64,000 bases of DNA from Capsulimonas corticalis. GTDB lineage: Bacteria > Armatimonadota > Armatimonadia > Armatimonadales > Capsulimonadaceae. The notes under the pieces are model-generated. The model worked only from the letters and a program-made list of their open reading frames with translations. It did no database searches and was not told where the DNA came from. This document shows, in pieces, positions 52,100-60,543 of this stretch. The DNA is taken from assembly GCF_003574315.2 (NCBI RefSeq), contig NZ_AP025739.1, positions 7,006,001 through 7,070,000 on the forward strand, written 5' to 3'. Position 1 is the stretch's first letter, and every line of letters starts with the position of its first letter. Both the position numbers and the translations under genes were made by a program.

Positions 52100-52431
52100 C
52101 AGAAGATAGGAAAGAAGCGAGGAGTAGAAAGCATTCGCCTCCTACCTCTCCATCTAAATGCATTGGCCTCTGGATTGATCTCAAGCATCTAGGCATACAA
52201 GCAATGCTGCTCAACGCCATGGCTGTATAATAGGGCGACCAGGACAATCCAAAAGCCACCATCACCCTAGAGCGTATCTAGGATTTTAGGTATTGGCAAA
52301 ATTGCCGCAGCCAAAGACAAGATGCCATGACCGCATACGAGCGTCAACAAAACGACATAGCAGTATGTCAGAGGCGTTCTCAATGTAATGAGGTTAGACA
52401 ATTATTCTCGTTGATAATCTTATCCATTCCC
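52100..52431. other. Gap downstream of the Ubl operon
   Basis: No gene is supported. AGGAGTAG...CTCCT near 52118-52144 can form a weak hairpin that may end the operon transcript. The sequence is less GC-rich than the flanks, like the 46617-46847 stretch at the other border of the cassette, consistent with transferred DNA. Confidence 0.45.
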
Positions 52432-52670
52432 TCACACACCCCGCAAGCCACGCAGCAACCCCGCCGCCGTCTCCAGCGTCTCGGGATTCTTACATTAGCA
52501 AAACCGCACTTTCATCCGCCCGAGTTTGTGATCGCTATTGAAGCTGCCGCCGGGGACGACGGCGACGCCGTGGTTTTCGATGAGCCAGTGGGCGAATGCG
52601 ATGTCGTTGTCCCAGCCGAGGCCGGCGATGTCGGTCATGATGTAGTAGGCTCCGTGCGGGTCATAGACTC
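52432..52670 (-). pseudogene. Aminotransferase 3'-end fragment C
   Basis: The minus strand matches the last ~78 residues of fragment B (DPHGAYYIMTDIAGLGWDNDIAF and HWLIEN, then PGGSFNSD). It has an in-frame stop where B has Tyr in RFCYCKKPET (TGC TAA TGT at about 52496). It ends at 52432-52434. At its truncated end the block starting TGTACAGTTAAAG follows at 52683, as in B. It is non-functional. Confidence 0.85.
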
Positions 52671-52682
52671 AGCCGGGTGTTC

Positions 52683-52713
52683 TGTACAGTTAAAGCAACC
52701 CGCATTGAGGTCC
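52683..52713. repeat. Junction repeat next to aminotransferase fragment C
   Basis: This is the partner of 46571-46601, starting TGTACAGTTAAAG and matching 25 of 31 positions, placed in the same orientation relative to the truncated aminotransferase. The two copies bracket the 5.9-kb ubiquitin-like cassette as direct repeats. Confidence 0.6.
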
Positions 52714-52731
52714 GAAATCGCACCTCCCTTT

Positions 52732-53655
52732 TCACCGCACGAGCCGGAGCAGATCCCACCCAATCATAATCACCGTTCCTGCAACAAGAATGGCGAACAG
52801 AAGACGCAGCACGCGATTTGCCAAGTAATGCGTAGTAAGCGCTCCAAGTTGCGCGCCTATGGAAGAGCCAATCAGGATTGCCATGGCCAGCTTCAAACTT
52901 ACGTACCCATGGAGCGCCTGTTCCACGGTTCCGAGGGCAACCGTCACGAACAGCAGCAGCACGCCGGTGCCTGCGGCGTTGCGTACGGAAAGGCCAATTC
53001 CGTAGAGCAAAATGGGCATGAACAGAACGCCGCCACCGATGCCCATCAGGCCCGACGCCAGTCCCAGGACAAACCCGAGATAGCTCAGCATCAGCACGGA
53101 GACTTGCGTCAGCTGTACGCCGGGCAGATCGATGTATGGAGGAATGCGTACTTTCGACACGAGCGGGCCAGGAATCGTCAGGTCGCCGCGCGGCGCCGCG
53201 TTGCGCGCCTGCCAGGCGTCACGGAATTTATAGAAGGCGGTAAAAGACAGCAGGACGATGAAGAGCAAATCGAGCACGACCTGCACGGCGGGAACGCTTC
53301 CTCCGCCGCCGATCCTCCATGAGCCAAGCGACGTCAGGTAGGCAAGCAGCCGAGTGCCGGCGTCGACGCCCATCAAGCTGCCGCCCATCATCACCAAATC
53401 GATGCGAGGTTCTCCGCGTTTCATCTGGCGGTATTTGAGAAACGAACTGATAGACGTGCCACACTTCTGCGCCAGCGCCGAACCGACAGCCACGGGAGCA
53501 GGAACGCCGAAAACATAGATGAGCATCGGCGTGAGCAGAAAGCCGCCGCCAACGCCGAACATACCCGCGATGTATCCGATCAGCAAACCAACCGCAGCCA
53601 GTGCGGGAAGAGAAACGGCGTGACCGATCCCCGCTCCAAGACGAACCAACAGCAT
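52732..53655 (-). CDS. TauE/SafE-family sulfite/organosulfonate permease
   Basis: The 307-residue protein has seven to nine transmembrane segments and the TauE/SafE repeats: GYIAGMFGVGGGFLLTPMLIYVFGVPAPVAVGSAL (about 26-60) and GLASGLMGIGGGVLFMPILLYGIGL (about 198-222). These exporters or importers move sulfite, thiosulfate or similar anions. It lies 12 bp after a small membrane gene on the same strand and is divergent from an ArsR-type regulator and rhodanese gene, giving a compact sulfur-handling cluster. Confidence 0.92.
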   Translation of the reverse strand: MLLVRLGAGIGHAVSLPALAAVGLLIGYIAGMFGVGGGFLLTPMLIYVFGVPAPVAVGSALAQKCGTSISSFLKYRQMKRGEPRIDLVMMGGSLMGVDAGTRLLAYLTSLGSWRIGGGGSVPAVQVVLDLLFIVLLSFTAFYKFRDAWQARNAAPRGDLTIPGPLVSKVRIPPYIDLPGVQLTQVSVLMLSYLGFVLGLASGLMGIGGGVLFMPILLYGIGLSVRNAAGTGVLLLFVTVALGTVEQALHGYVSLKLAMAILIGSSIGAQLGALTTHYLANRVLRLLFAILVAGTVIMIGWDLLRLVR

Positions 53656-53667
53656 CGTCTGGTTTCC

Positions 53668-53841
53668 TCAAATGTGATAGTCGAGTGGAAGCGTCGGGGC
53701 TTCGCCGTCGCGTTCGCTTACGGACGAATGCGGGCTTAACACCCGTCGTTCAATCTTGCTGGAAATCCAGTAGACGATCACCCCCCAGATTGCGGGAACG
53801 CAAACGCACAGCGCGGCGTAGGCCAGCAGATTCCATGGCAT
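53668..53841 (-). CDS. Small single-span membrane protein upstream of TauE/SafE
   Basis: ATG 53841 with GAGGAGAAAA upstream gives 57 residues: one transmembrane helix (about 4-25, LLAYAALCVCVPAIWGVIVYWI) and a cytoplasmic charged tail. It is transcribed with the permease gene 12 bp downstream and may be an accessory subunit. Confidence 0.65.
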   Translation of the reverse strand: MPWNLLAYAALCVCVPAIWGVIVYWISSKIERRVLSPHSSVSERDGEAPTLPLDYHI

Positions 53842-53936
53842 GAGAATTTTCTCCTCGTCCTCAACATCGCAGATCAATAGCATTGTACCTACGGGCGACG
53901 CGGAAAAACTTCTAAGGAATTGTGTATAAACGCCTT

Positions 53937-53958
53937 AATATAGAGGTATAGCTATATT
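53937..53958. promoter_or_regulatory. Palindromic operator of the ArsR-type regulator
   Basis: AATATAG (53937-53943) and CTATATT (53952-53958) form a 7-bp dyad with an 8-bp centre ending right at the GTG start, with TATAAA just upstream. AT-rich dyads overlapping promoters are usual ArsR/BigR targets, so autoregulation and control of the divergent permease are likely. Confidence 0.6.
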
Positions 53959-54279
53959 GTGATAAACAATAAAACACAAGATCAAGAACTCATCGACATG
54001 GAAACGCTGGAGCGTGTGGCTCCGATCATTCGCAACGCGGCACATCCGATTCGGCTTCGTATCCTGGACTTTTTGCGGCAGCAGGGGCAGCCATGTACCG
54101 TGACACAAATTATGGAGGCGGCGGGCATCGGACAGGCGCTGGTCAGCCAGCAGCTCCGTATCCTCAAGGATCAAGGCGTTCTGTCCGCGCGACGCGAAGG
54201 CAATTATATGCGCTATGATATCGCCGACAGCAGCGTCCTTCTTCTGCTCGACTGTATCCGCGAGCATCAAGTCCAATGA
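53959..54279 (+). CDS. ArsR/SmtB-family regulator, BigR/SqrR-like
   Basis: The 106-residue winged-helix protein has ARNAAHPIRLRILDFL-like IRNAAHPIRLRILDFL and recognition helix TQIMEAAGIGQALVSQQLRILKDQGVL. It has two cysteines, C46 (QPCTVTQ) and C99 (LLDCIREH), spaced as in the persulfide sensors BigR/SqrR, which form a di- or polysulfide bridge and release DNA. The GTG at 53959 sits on the operator; ATG 53998 is an alternative. Downstream rhodanese and divergent TauE/SafE genes fit a reactive-sulfur response. Confidence 0.85.
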   Translation: MINNKTQDQELIDMETLERVAPIIRNAAHPIRLRILDFLRQQGQPCTVTQIMEAAGIGQALVSQQLRILKDQGVLSARREGNYMRYDIADSSVLLLLDCIREHQVQ

Positions 54280-54301
54280 GCATTTAGGAGAATTCAAAAC
54301 A

Positions 54302-54825
54302 ATGGATGTCATAACGCCGCAGGAGGCTCAGGCGAACATACTGGTCGATGGAGCTTCGCTCATCGACGTGCGCGGATTTGACGAGTTTGCGGCGGGACAT
54401 GCTCCGCAGGCGAAATGTATCCCCCTTGCGGCTTTGGAGCGGCGTGCGGGGAAATCGCAACGGATCGCACGGTGTTTGTTATTTGCCGTTCAGGAAATCG
54501 GAGCGCAATGGCGGCGGAGCGTCTGCTCTCTCTGGGAATGGTCAATATCGTCGATGTCCAGGGCGGAATGGCGGCGTGGGAACACGCTGGTCTTCCCGTT
54601 GAAAAACAGGAGGCGGCGATGCCGCTGGAGCGGCAAGTACGGATTGTCGCGGGCGCGCTCGTATTTGGCTTCTCTTTGTTAGGGTTCTTTGTTAACTTTA
54701 CATTTTTCTATGGGTCCGCATTGATCGGTTTTATGCTCGCTTTCACGGGCATTCTGGGGCTTTGCCCGATGATGTCACTCTTAAAACTGATGCCATGGAA
54801 TCGTGTGTCGATCCTCACAAAATAG
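54302..54825 (+). pseudogene. YgaP-like rhodanese-membrane protein with a one-base frameshift
   Basis: ATG 54302 (TTAGGAG upstream) begins a rhodanese domain: ITPQEAQANILVDGASLIDVRGFDEFAAGHAPQAKCIPLAALERRAG. The frame then breaks at the G4 run 54448-54451; one extra G gives EIATDRTVFVICRSGNRSAMAAERLL in register, with active-site loop CRSGNR. The rest (to 54825) has two transmembrane segments of a DUF2892 tail, FGFSLLGFFVNFTFFYG and LIGFMLAFTGILGLCPM. Restored length is ~174 residues, equal to E. coli YgaP, which handles sulfane sulfur. The frameshift may be real or a sequencing error. Confidence 0.82.
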
Positions 54826-54951
54826 TGGTTTTAAGTATAAACTGCGCACATCATGAGTTGAGAGGCATCAATGCTCGCGGTATGGCCAATTACGCTTTGG
54901 CGACGAGCATCAATGTCCCTTGATCTGCCGTCATTTTGTCATCAAAGCCAA

Positions 54952-56184
54952 TTACGGGATGTTCTTTGGCTTGGGCGCTTGCGGAGCGAGCGGCTTTTGA
55001 TCGGTAAAGGCAAGCGCCGGACAGTTGACCACGATATTGGCCGATCCGAGCGGCGAGCCGCCGGGCGCCGTCACCCACCCTTTTTTCGCCAGATGACGAA
55101 CCTGGTTGGCGTCCATCTGGGCGACGTTCAATTCGCGAGCGACAGCTTGTGGGCTCCACTCACCGACATGGACGTCCCAAAGCGGCGTGTACTGGGCGCG
55201 CATCTTAGGATCGCTCAGCGTGGGGAAGTTCTCCAGCACGTTGCGGGCGTCGCCGCCCATGCGCAGCGACTCCATTAGACCGGAGTTGTCCAGGCTGGCG
55301 TCTTCGTCGTTGTGGCCGTCGATGATGACATGGTTCAGACCCTGAGCCGGCGGACTGGCTTTATGCGTCTGGCCATTGACGAAGGTAAAGAGGGCGGCGC
55401 GCGCCGACATGGACGGGTCCTTGCCTCCGTTGGGTGAAGGGGATGTGTTCAGTCCAGGCGCGAAGTTCGCGCGCTCAATGACGGAAGATCCGGCGTCCGA
55501 ATCGTCGAAGGAAAGATACAGCACGGGCTCGCCATCGGCGAATCCACGCACGAACAGCAGATCCACGGTCATTTTGTCGGTGTCGATCGCTGTCACGCGG
55601 TCCTGAGTATTCTTGTGCGTCTTGACGTCGAACGGCCCATCCCCCGTGGCGACGATGGGGGCGTTGTAGACAACACGACCATTACCGATCTTCACAAATG
55701 AGCTGTAATGGATATCGCCCATGCTGCCAGGAGAAGCGCCGAGAGGCGGGAATCCCTTCTCGCTCGGCAAGAGTCGGCGCATCGGCGAGAAATCGGGCTG
55801 CCCCGCAAATTCGACTCCCGTTCGTCCTAAAGGCAGAGAGGAGGTCGTCACGGTCTGAACCTGACCGGGGGAATCCAGAAGGTTGGCAATCGGCGGCGCA
55901 AAGTTGACGCCGAGATCGCGCGCCGCGCCGGCGTCCGAGACGTCCGTGATGACATACCAGACCGTCTGACCATTGCAGGTTCCCTTGTGCAGCGGCAGAG
56001 TTCCCGAATTGTTCATCATGTCCACGTGCAGAGCGCTCGTGATGGTGAAATACTGTTCCGGCAGATAGCGCGGATCTCCCGCCATTGTCACACCGCTCTT
56101 GCCGGTCTGGGCGAACCCAGGCTGAGCGGCCGCGAGAGCCAGCAGCGAGCCGGCGACGCAGGTCAATAGTAATCGTTTTTGCAT
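54952..56184 (-). CDS. Secreted conserved protein (unknown function)
   Basis: ATG 56184 with AAAGGGAAA upstream gives 410 residues with a Sec signal peptide (RLLLTCVAGSLLALAAAQPGFAQ, cut near residue 25). The mature protein has blocks HKGTCNGQTVWYVITDVSDAGAARDLGVNFAPPIANL, FVRGFADGEPVLYLSFDDSDAGSSVIERANFAPGL and PLWDVHVGEWSPQAV. I know this as a recurring exported family without an assigned function. It is probably periplasmic. It is first in a minus-strand run below the DUF1223 and ECF sigma genes. Confidence 0.75.
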   Translation of the reverse strand: MQKRLLLTCVAGSLLALAAAQPGFAQTGKSGVTMAGDPRYLPEQYFTITSALHVDMMNNSGTLPLHKGTCNGQTVWYVITDVSDAGAARDLGVNFAPPIANLLDSPGQVQTVTTSSLPLGRTGVEFAGQPDFSPMRRLLPSEKGFPPLGASPGSMGDIHYSSFVKIGNGRVVYNAPIVATGDGPFDVKTHKNTQDRVTAIDTDKMTVDLLFVRGFADGEPVLYLSFDDSDAGSSVIERANFAPGLNTSPSPNGGKDPSMSARAALFTFVNGQTHKASPPAQGLNHVIIDGHNDEDASLDNSGLMESLRMGGDARNVLENFPTLSDPKMRAQYTPLWDVHVGEWSPQAVARELNVAQMDANQVRHLAKKGWVTAPGGSPLGSANIVVNCPALAFTDQKPLAPQAPKPKNIP

Positions 56185-56290
56185 GTCTGATTTCCCTTTG
56201 AGTTCTTCTTGAACACCAAAATTATGACGGGCTAAGTTCACACGCATCTCACGCAAAGATCACTTTTCCGTCACGAAGTCTTGAGGTCGA

Positions 56291-57109
56291 TTAGTTTGAG
56301 CGGATCGGATCAAGCTTCGTCTCGGCCGCGCCAAGAATGCGCCGGCTGGACTGCTCCTGTACGAAGACCGCCACACGCAGATTTTCGCGACGCCATGCGG
56401 CCGGCAGCTTTATGCGGGCGGAGAACGCGGTAGGATGCGCCGCCGCCACGCCTAACAGACGCATCTCACGCACGACCGCGCTATGGGACAGCATGCGCCC
56501 CTCGTTTTCACCGCCTGCGACGCTCGATTGTAGATTATCTTCTGTGATCGCCATGATTACCTGGGCGGTATCGCCCGCGCCGACGTCGGGAAGATTATCA
56601 ACATTTGCCTTGATGTCCGCCGCGTCCGCCGCTCCTGACATCGTGACGCGCACAGTTGCTTTAGGCGATGCAGCGGCGCGGGAGATCGCATGAATCGCCT
56701 TGTCCCGATCACTGCCGACAAACTCGACGTCTCCGTCCACGACCATCTGCGGCGTGTACACGCTGTCGCTATGAAATTGCTTAGCATAGCCATTCTGTCG
56801 CACGCTAAACGCGTAATTGGAATATCGATCCTTCCAGCCATTGTGGTCCCAGTAGTCGACATGCTCCCCAAGCACGATAATATGCGCTCGGCGAACCGGC
56901 TGCTCGCGCTCCAGCCCGGACAAGACTTTGTCCGCGGGCGGACAGCTGGAGCAGCCTTCCGAAGTGAATAGCTCCACGATGACGGGATTCCCTGACGGCG
57001 CGGACGCGGCCTGAGTTTGCGCAGGATATACGGACGATCCGGCAGTTAGGCACACAGCGGCCAGGCACACGCATTTTCGCACCTGGGCCGCTGAAATTTG
57101 TGTTCGCAT
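56291..57109 (-). CDS. DUF1223 secreted thioredoxin-like protein
   Basis: ATG 57109, with AAAGGGAAG upstream, gives 272 residues. A signal peptide (about 1-34) is followed by the DUF1223 core VIVELFTSEGCSSCPPADKVL (about 43-63), with the C-x-x-C of a thioredoxin fold, then LGEHVDYWDHNGWKDRYS and YTPQMVVDGDVEFVGSD. Function is unknown; an extracytoplasmic redox or copper-related role is likely. It lies 38 bp after the ECF sigma factor gene and is probably in its regulon or operon. Confidence 0.92.
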   Translation of the reverse strand: MRTQISAAQVRKCVCLAAVCLTAGSSVYPAQTQAASAPSGNPVIVELFTSEGCSSCPPADKVLSGLEREQPVRRAHIIVLGEHVDYWDHNGWKDRYSNYAFSVRQNGYAKQFHSDSVYTPQMVVDGDVEFVGSDRDKAIHAISRAAASPKATVRVTMSGAADAADIKANVDNLPDVGAGDTAQVIMAITEDNLQSSVAGGENEGRMLSHSAVVREMRLLGVAAAHPTAFSARIKLPAAWRRENLRVAVFVQEQSSRRILGAAETKLDPIRSN

Positions 57110-57146
57110 GAGTAACTTCCCTTTCGGCTGAGGCATATCCTTGATT

Positions 57147-57761
57147 TCAGACGGGAACGCGCCGATGCTCCTGGGCGTAATCCCAAAGCAGTGGCCTGAG
57201 CAGCAGGCGGGCTCGCGATAGACGAGAACGCACCGTACCGATTGGAACGCCAAGAGACAGAGCAGCTTGCGCGTACTCCTCCCCTTCCAGGTCCACCAGG
57301 ATCACGCACAGCTTCAGCTTCTCCGGCAGAGCGGTCAGCGCTTGCTCCAAGGGCTCATCCAAGATTCCGGCCATCAGACGGGCGGCGGGCGTATCACTCC
57401 GAGATGCTATCTGGGCCATCTCGTTCATCTTGCCGCAGACCGCGCTTGTCCCCAGTCCGGTGCCCGCTTCCCAGCGCCGCCGATGGCGGTAATCGTTGAT
57501 GTAGAGATTTAGCAGGGTGCGAAAAAGCCAGGCGCGCGCGTTTTGATGTGATTGGAGCTGACCGCGCAAGCATGCCCGGTAGGCGCTCACAAGAGTGTCT
57601 TGTACAAAATCTTGCGCGCGGTCTTCATTGCCGTGGCACAAGTGGCGTGCGAAGCGCAAAAGGTCATCCTGCCGCTGCAAGACCAGCCGCGTAAACGCCT
57701 CGCGCGCCGGTACTGTGAGGGCATCCAGATCCGTAGTGGGTGTGCTGCTGTTTCTGCTCAT
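57147..57761 (-). CDS. ECF RNA polymerase sigma factor (second)
   Basis: The 204-residue protein has region 2 (RLVLQRQDDLLRFARHLCHGNEDRAQDFVQDTLVSAYR, then NARAWLFRTLLNLYINDYR) and region 4 (ALTALPEKLKLCVILVDLEGEEYAQAALSLGVPIGTVRSRLSRAR). It resembles heavy-metal or oxidative-stress ECF groups. No anti-sigma gene is adjacent. Its neighbours are DUF1223 downstream and a Met/His-rich exported protein upstream, pointing to control of envelope metal or redox stress. Confidence 0.92.
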   Translation of the reverse strand: MSRNSSTPTTDLDALTVPAREAFTRLVLQRQDDLLRFARHLCHGNEDRAQDFVQDTLVSAYRACLRGQLQSHQNARAWLFRTLLNLYINDYRHRRRWEAGTGLGTSAVCGKMNEMAQIASRSDTPAARLMAGILDEPLEQALTALPEKLKLCVILVDLEGEEYAQAALSLGVPIGTVRSRLSRARLLLRPLLWDYAQEHRRVPV

Positions 57762-57828
57762 GACAGGTTCAATTTGGAAAGGTATGGACGCCGCCTCAGT
57801 CCAGAGCCGAAGCGGCGTCTGAGCCAGA

Positions 57829-58140
57829 CTACATCTTGCCGTGGTCCATCATCATCTTGTGCATCATCATTTTCTTGTGCGCCATGGACATGTGGGACAT
57901 TTTCATCATCATCGCCCTTTTCTCGGAAGGCGACATGGAGGACATATGGTCCATCATCATCTTCTTTTCCGATGAAGACATACCCATCATCATCTTATGC
58001 ATCATCTTGTCGGACATCTTGCCGTGCATCATTTTCCCATGCGACATCTTACCGTGATGCATCATCGCGCTCTGAGCGACGCCGGCCGATGCGGACAGGA
58101 CAGCGAGGGCAGCGGTCACTGCGATTAGGCGTAGTTTCAT
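57829..58140 (-). CDS. Exported Met/His/Lys-rich protein (putative metal-binding)
   Basis: The 103-residue protein has a signal peptide (about 1-24, LIAVTAALAVLSASAGVAQS). A mature region made almost only of Met, His, Lys, Ser, Gly and Asp follows, with recurring HGKM, KMMM and MDHMSSMSPSEK units. About 38 of the ~79 mature residues are Met. Met/His-rich exported peptides commonly bind Cu(I), Ag(I) or related ions. It lies 68 bp before the ECF sigma gene on the same strand. Metal identity is inference. Confidence 0.85.
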   Translation of the reverse strand: MKLRLIAVTAALAVLSASAGVAQSAMMHHGKMSHGKMMHGKMSDKMMHKMMMGMSSSEKKMMMDHMSSMSPSEKRAMMMKMSHMSMAHKKMMMHKMMMDHGKM

Positions 58141-58274
58141 GGTCGTCTCCTTCCCGCCTCACGGCGGGAGCGATATGTGCGGGAAGGTCCCACATCAGTC
58201 TCCTTAAGTATGGAAGATTACCCATCACGCGAACGTCACGTCTTTATCACATTTCGGTCACGAGGACGCAGCGT

Positions 58275-59804
58275 TCAGCCTTGGGCTTTCTCAATTGGCA
58301 GATGAAATGTGAAGGCCGTTCCCTGATCGAGAACACTCTCTACCGTAATGCTGCTGCCGTGAAGCTCCAGGATGCGCTTGGCGATCGCAAGCCCAAGGCC
58401 GGCGCAGCCCGGCTTCTCAGATTGCCCCGGCGCTCGGTAAAACCGCTCGAAGATGTGGGCGAGGTCCGCAGGAGAGATGCCGCAGCCGGTATCAGTGACA
58501 CGAACGCCGATGCTTTCCGCTTCCAGAGCGAGGCTGACGGCGACCATACCGCCCTCCGGCGTATATCGCAGAGCGTTCTCCAGAAGGTTCTCCAGCACCC
58601 GCTCGATCAGGCCAATGTCCGCGCGCACGAACGGCAGGTTTTCCGGCAGAGAGGCATGAAGCCGAATCTGTTTCTGCTCAGCGGTCAGCTGGTGCTGCTG
58701 CACCACGTCCTGCACAAGCTCGCTCAGCGAAAACGCCTCGGAGTTGAGACTGACTTCCCGCGCGTCCAGCTGAGCCAGCTCGAACAGCTCGCCAATTAGC
58801 TTCGCCAGCCGGTCACTGTGCCGAATGGCGACTTGCAGATATCCGCGCTGCTCCTCGGGCGTCATCCTCCCTTCCTTCATCAGCAGCGTCTCCAGATAGC
58901 CTTGCAGCGCGGCCAGCGGCGTGCGCAGGTCATGGGAGGCGTTGCTGACCATCTCGCGGCGGTGGGTATCCGCCAGGGCCAACTCCTGAATTTGCCCTTG
59001 AATACGATCGGACATCTGGAGGCAGACCGTCCCGAGACGGTCGAGCTCGTCGCGCGGAGAAACTATCCCACGCCAAGGAGCGAAGAGGCGAGTAGACTGC
59101 ACGGAATTGGCTTCGAGGAAGTCCAGATCCCGAAAAGTCTCCATCGCCACTGTTAGACGGCGCAGTCGTTGGGTCAGTAGACGGAAGAGAAACAAACCGG
59201 CGACGGAAACGGACGCCAGAAGGACGCCCAGTCCCCATAGACTCGACCGCAGAATGTAACTCCTTCGCAGAAGTCCGGCCACGGAATCATAATGCTGCCC
59301 TCCGAGGATCACATAGACGTAGCCTTGGGGAGAATTTGGCGGATGTTGCCCGCTGGCGTAGATCGGGGCGGCTGAGAAGACTTTCCGATCGGCAGACGAG
59401 CGCGGGTCGTCGTTCAGAATAGGCAGCCGCACGGACTTCGTCAGGAAGCGCTGAAGTGGCGCGAGAGGCACTCGGTCCCGACGAATATCGCTAGGTGCGC
59501 CGGAATACGCCAAAATCGTTCCCCGCGTGTCCAGGAGATAGACATCGATATCCGGGTTAATGACCATCAGATACTTGATCTCGGATCGAGCCTTGCTAAG
59601 ACGCGCCGGGGCATGGGAGAACAGATTCGTCTCGGTCAAGTGGGCCGCGAGACTTGACGCCAAAGGGCGGTTGAGGTTCTGGGCAACCTCCTGCTGGTAG
59701 TTTTGCGTGGTGAACAGCGTCAGCGGGACGGACAGACAGCCGATCAAACACAGTAGAACGAGCAGAATTAGAGTAAGTCGCCCGTGAAGCGTCTTAAGGA
59801 GCAC
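58275..59804 (-). CDS. Membrane sensor histidine kinase
   Basis: The 509-residue protein has a transmembrane helix at about 8-32, an extracytoplasmic sensor domain (about 35-185), a second span at about 187-211, a HAMP-like linker, HisKA with H291 (VSNASHDLRTPLAAL) and an HATPase domain (NLLENALRYTPEGG, VTDTGCGI, GLGLAIAKRIL). It phosphorylates the response regulator encoded 1 bp upstream on the same strand. The stimulus is unknown; the Met-rich protein and ECF sigma gene downstream suggest envelope or metal stress. Confidence 0.95.
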   Translation of the reverse strand: MLLKTLHGRLTLILLVLLCLIGCLSVPLTLFTTQNYQQEVAQNLNRPLASSLAAHLTETNLFSHAPARLSKARSEIKYLMVINPDIDVYLLDTRGTILAYSGAPSDIRRDRVPLAPLQRFLTKSVRLPILNDDPRSSADRKVFSAAPIYASGQHPPNSPQGYVYVILGGQHYDSVAGLLRRSYILRSSLWGLGVLLASVSVAGLFLFRLLTQRLRRLTVAMETFRDLDFLEANSVQSTRLFAPWRGIVSPRDELDRLGTVCLQMSDRIQGQIQELALADTHRREMVSNASHDLRTPLAALQGYLETLLMKEGRMTPEEQRGYLQVAIRHSDRLAKLIGELFELAQLDAREVSLNSEAFSLSELVQDVVQQHQLTAEQKQIRLHASLPENLPFVRADIGLIERVLENLLENALRYTPEGGMVAVSLALEAESIGVRVTDTGCGISPADLAHIFERFYRAPGQSEKPGCAGLGLAIAKRILELHGSSITVESVLDQGTAFTFHLPIEKAQG

Positions 59805-59805
59805 G

Positions 59806-60543
59806 TCAATTGTCTCCCCAGGTATCGCGGGATGCGAATTTGTAGCCGACTCCCCAAGCCGTCAGCAGGTAGTGAGGATGCGCCGAGTTCTTCTCAATCT
59901 TCGATCGAAGCCGGTTGATATGGGAGTTGACAGTATGCTCGTACCCTTCGTATCCCATTCCCCAGACCAGATCTAGCAGTTGGGCGCGCGTATAAACGCG
60001 TGCGGGATGGCAAGCCAGCAGAAACAGCAAATCGAATTCTTTCGCTGTTAAGTTTACATCCTGGCCTGAGAGAGTGACCTGACGCTTGTCTGCGTCAATG
60101 ACCAATGGACCGCCTCGAATCACCTTTTCCTCTTCGGGACAGAGATCAGATGATGTACTTCGCGCCTCCATGCGCCGGAGCAGGGCTTTGACCCGAGCGA
60201 GCAGTTCCCGGATGCCGAACGGCTTGATGAGATAGTCGTCTGCGCCGATCTCCAATCCCAATACCCGATCCAGCTCGGAGGAACGGGCCGTCAGCATCAA
60301 GATAAGAGGATAGCTGGGCTTCGCACGGAGGCGGCGGCAGATCTCCAATCCCTCGACGCCCGGCAGATTTAGGTCGAGGATCGCCAGATCGTAAGCTTTT
60401 GTTAAGGCCCGCTCCAAGCCATCGGCTCCATCGTAAGCGATATCCACGTTATAGCCAGCATCTCTCAGATGAAGCTCCACGAGATGCGAGATATCCCGGT
60501 CATCCTCGACGATGAGCACATTGGCAGGCGCGGTTTGTTTCAT
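59806..60543 (-). CDS. OmpR/PhoB-family response regulator
   Basis: ATG 60543 (TTGGAAAACAG upstream) gives 245 residues. The receiver has an acidic pocket E13-D14-D15, phospho-Asp D57 (AILDLNLPG), a Thr/Ser switch in MLTARS and Lys in LIKPF. The C-terminal winged helix has LTAKEFDLLFLLACHPARVYTRAQLLDLVWG and VNSHINRLRSKIE. The kinase gene follows directly, so the two form one operon. Confidence 0.96.
   Translation of the reverse strand: MKQTAPANVLIVEDDRDISHLVELHLRDAGYNVDIAYDGADGLERALTKAYDLAILDLNLPGVEGLEICRRLRAKPSYPLILMLTARSSELDRVLGLEIGADDYLIKPFGIRELLARVKALLRRMEARSTSSDLCPEEEKVIRGGPLVIDADKRQVTLSGQDVNLTAKEFDLLFLLACHPARVYTRAQLLDLVWGMGYEGYEHTVNSHINRLRSKIEKNSAHPHYLLTAWGVGYKFASRDTWGDN

Noticed and set aside
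57552-58799. 415-codon plus-strand frame opposite sigma factor, Met-rich protein and kinase
   Set aside because: Low-complexity Ser/Arg-rich antisense of three supported genes.
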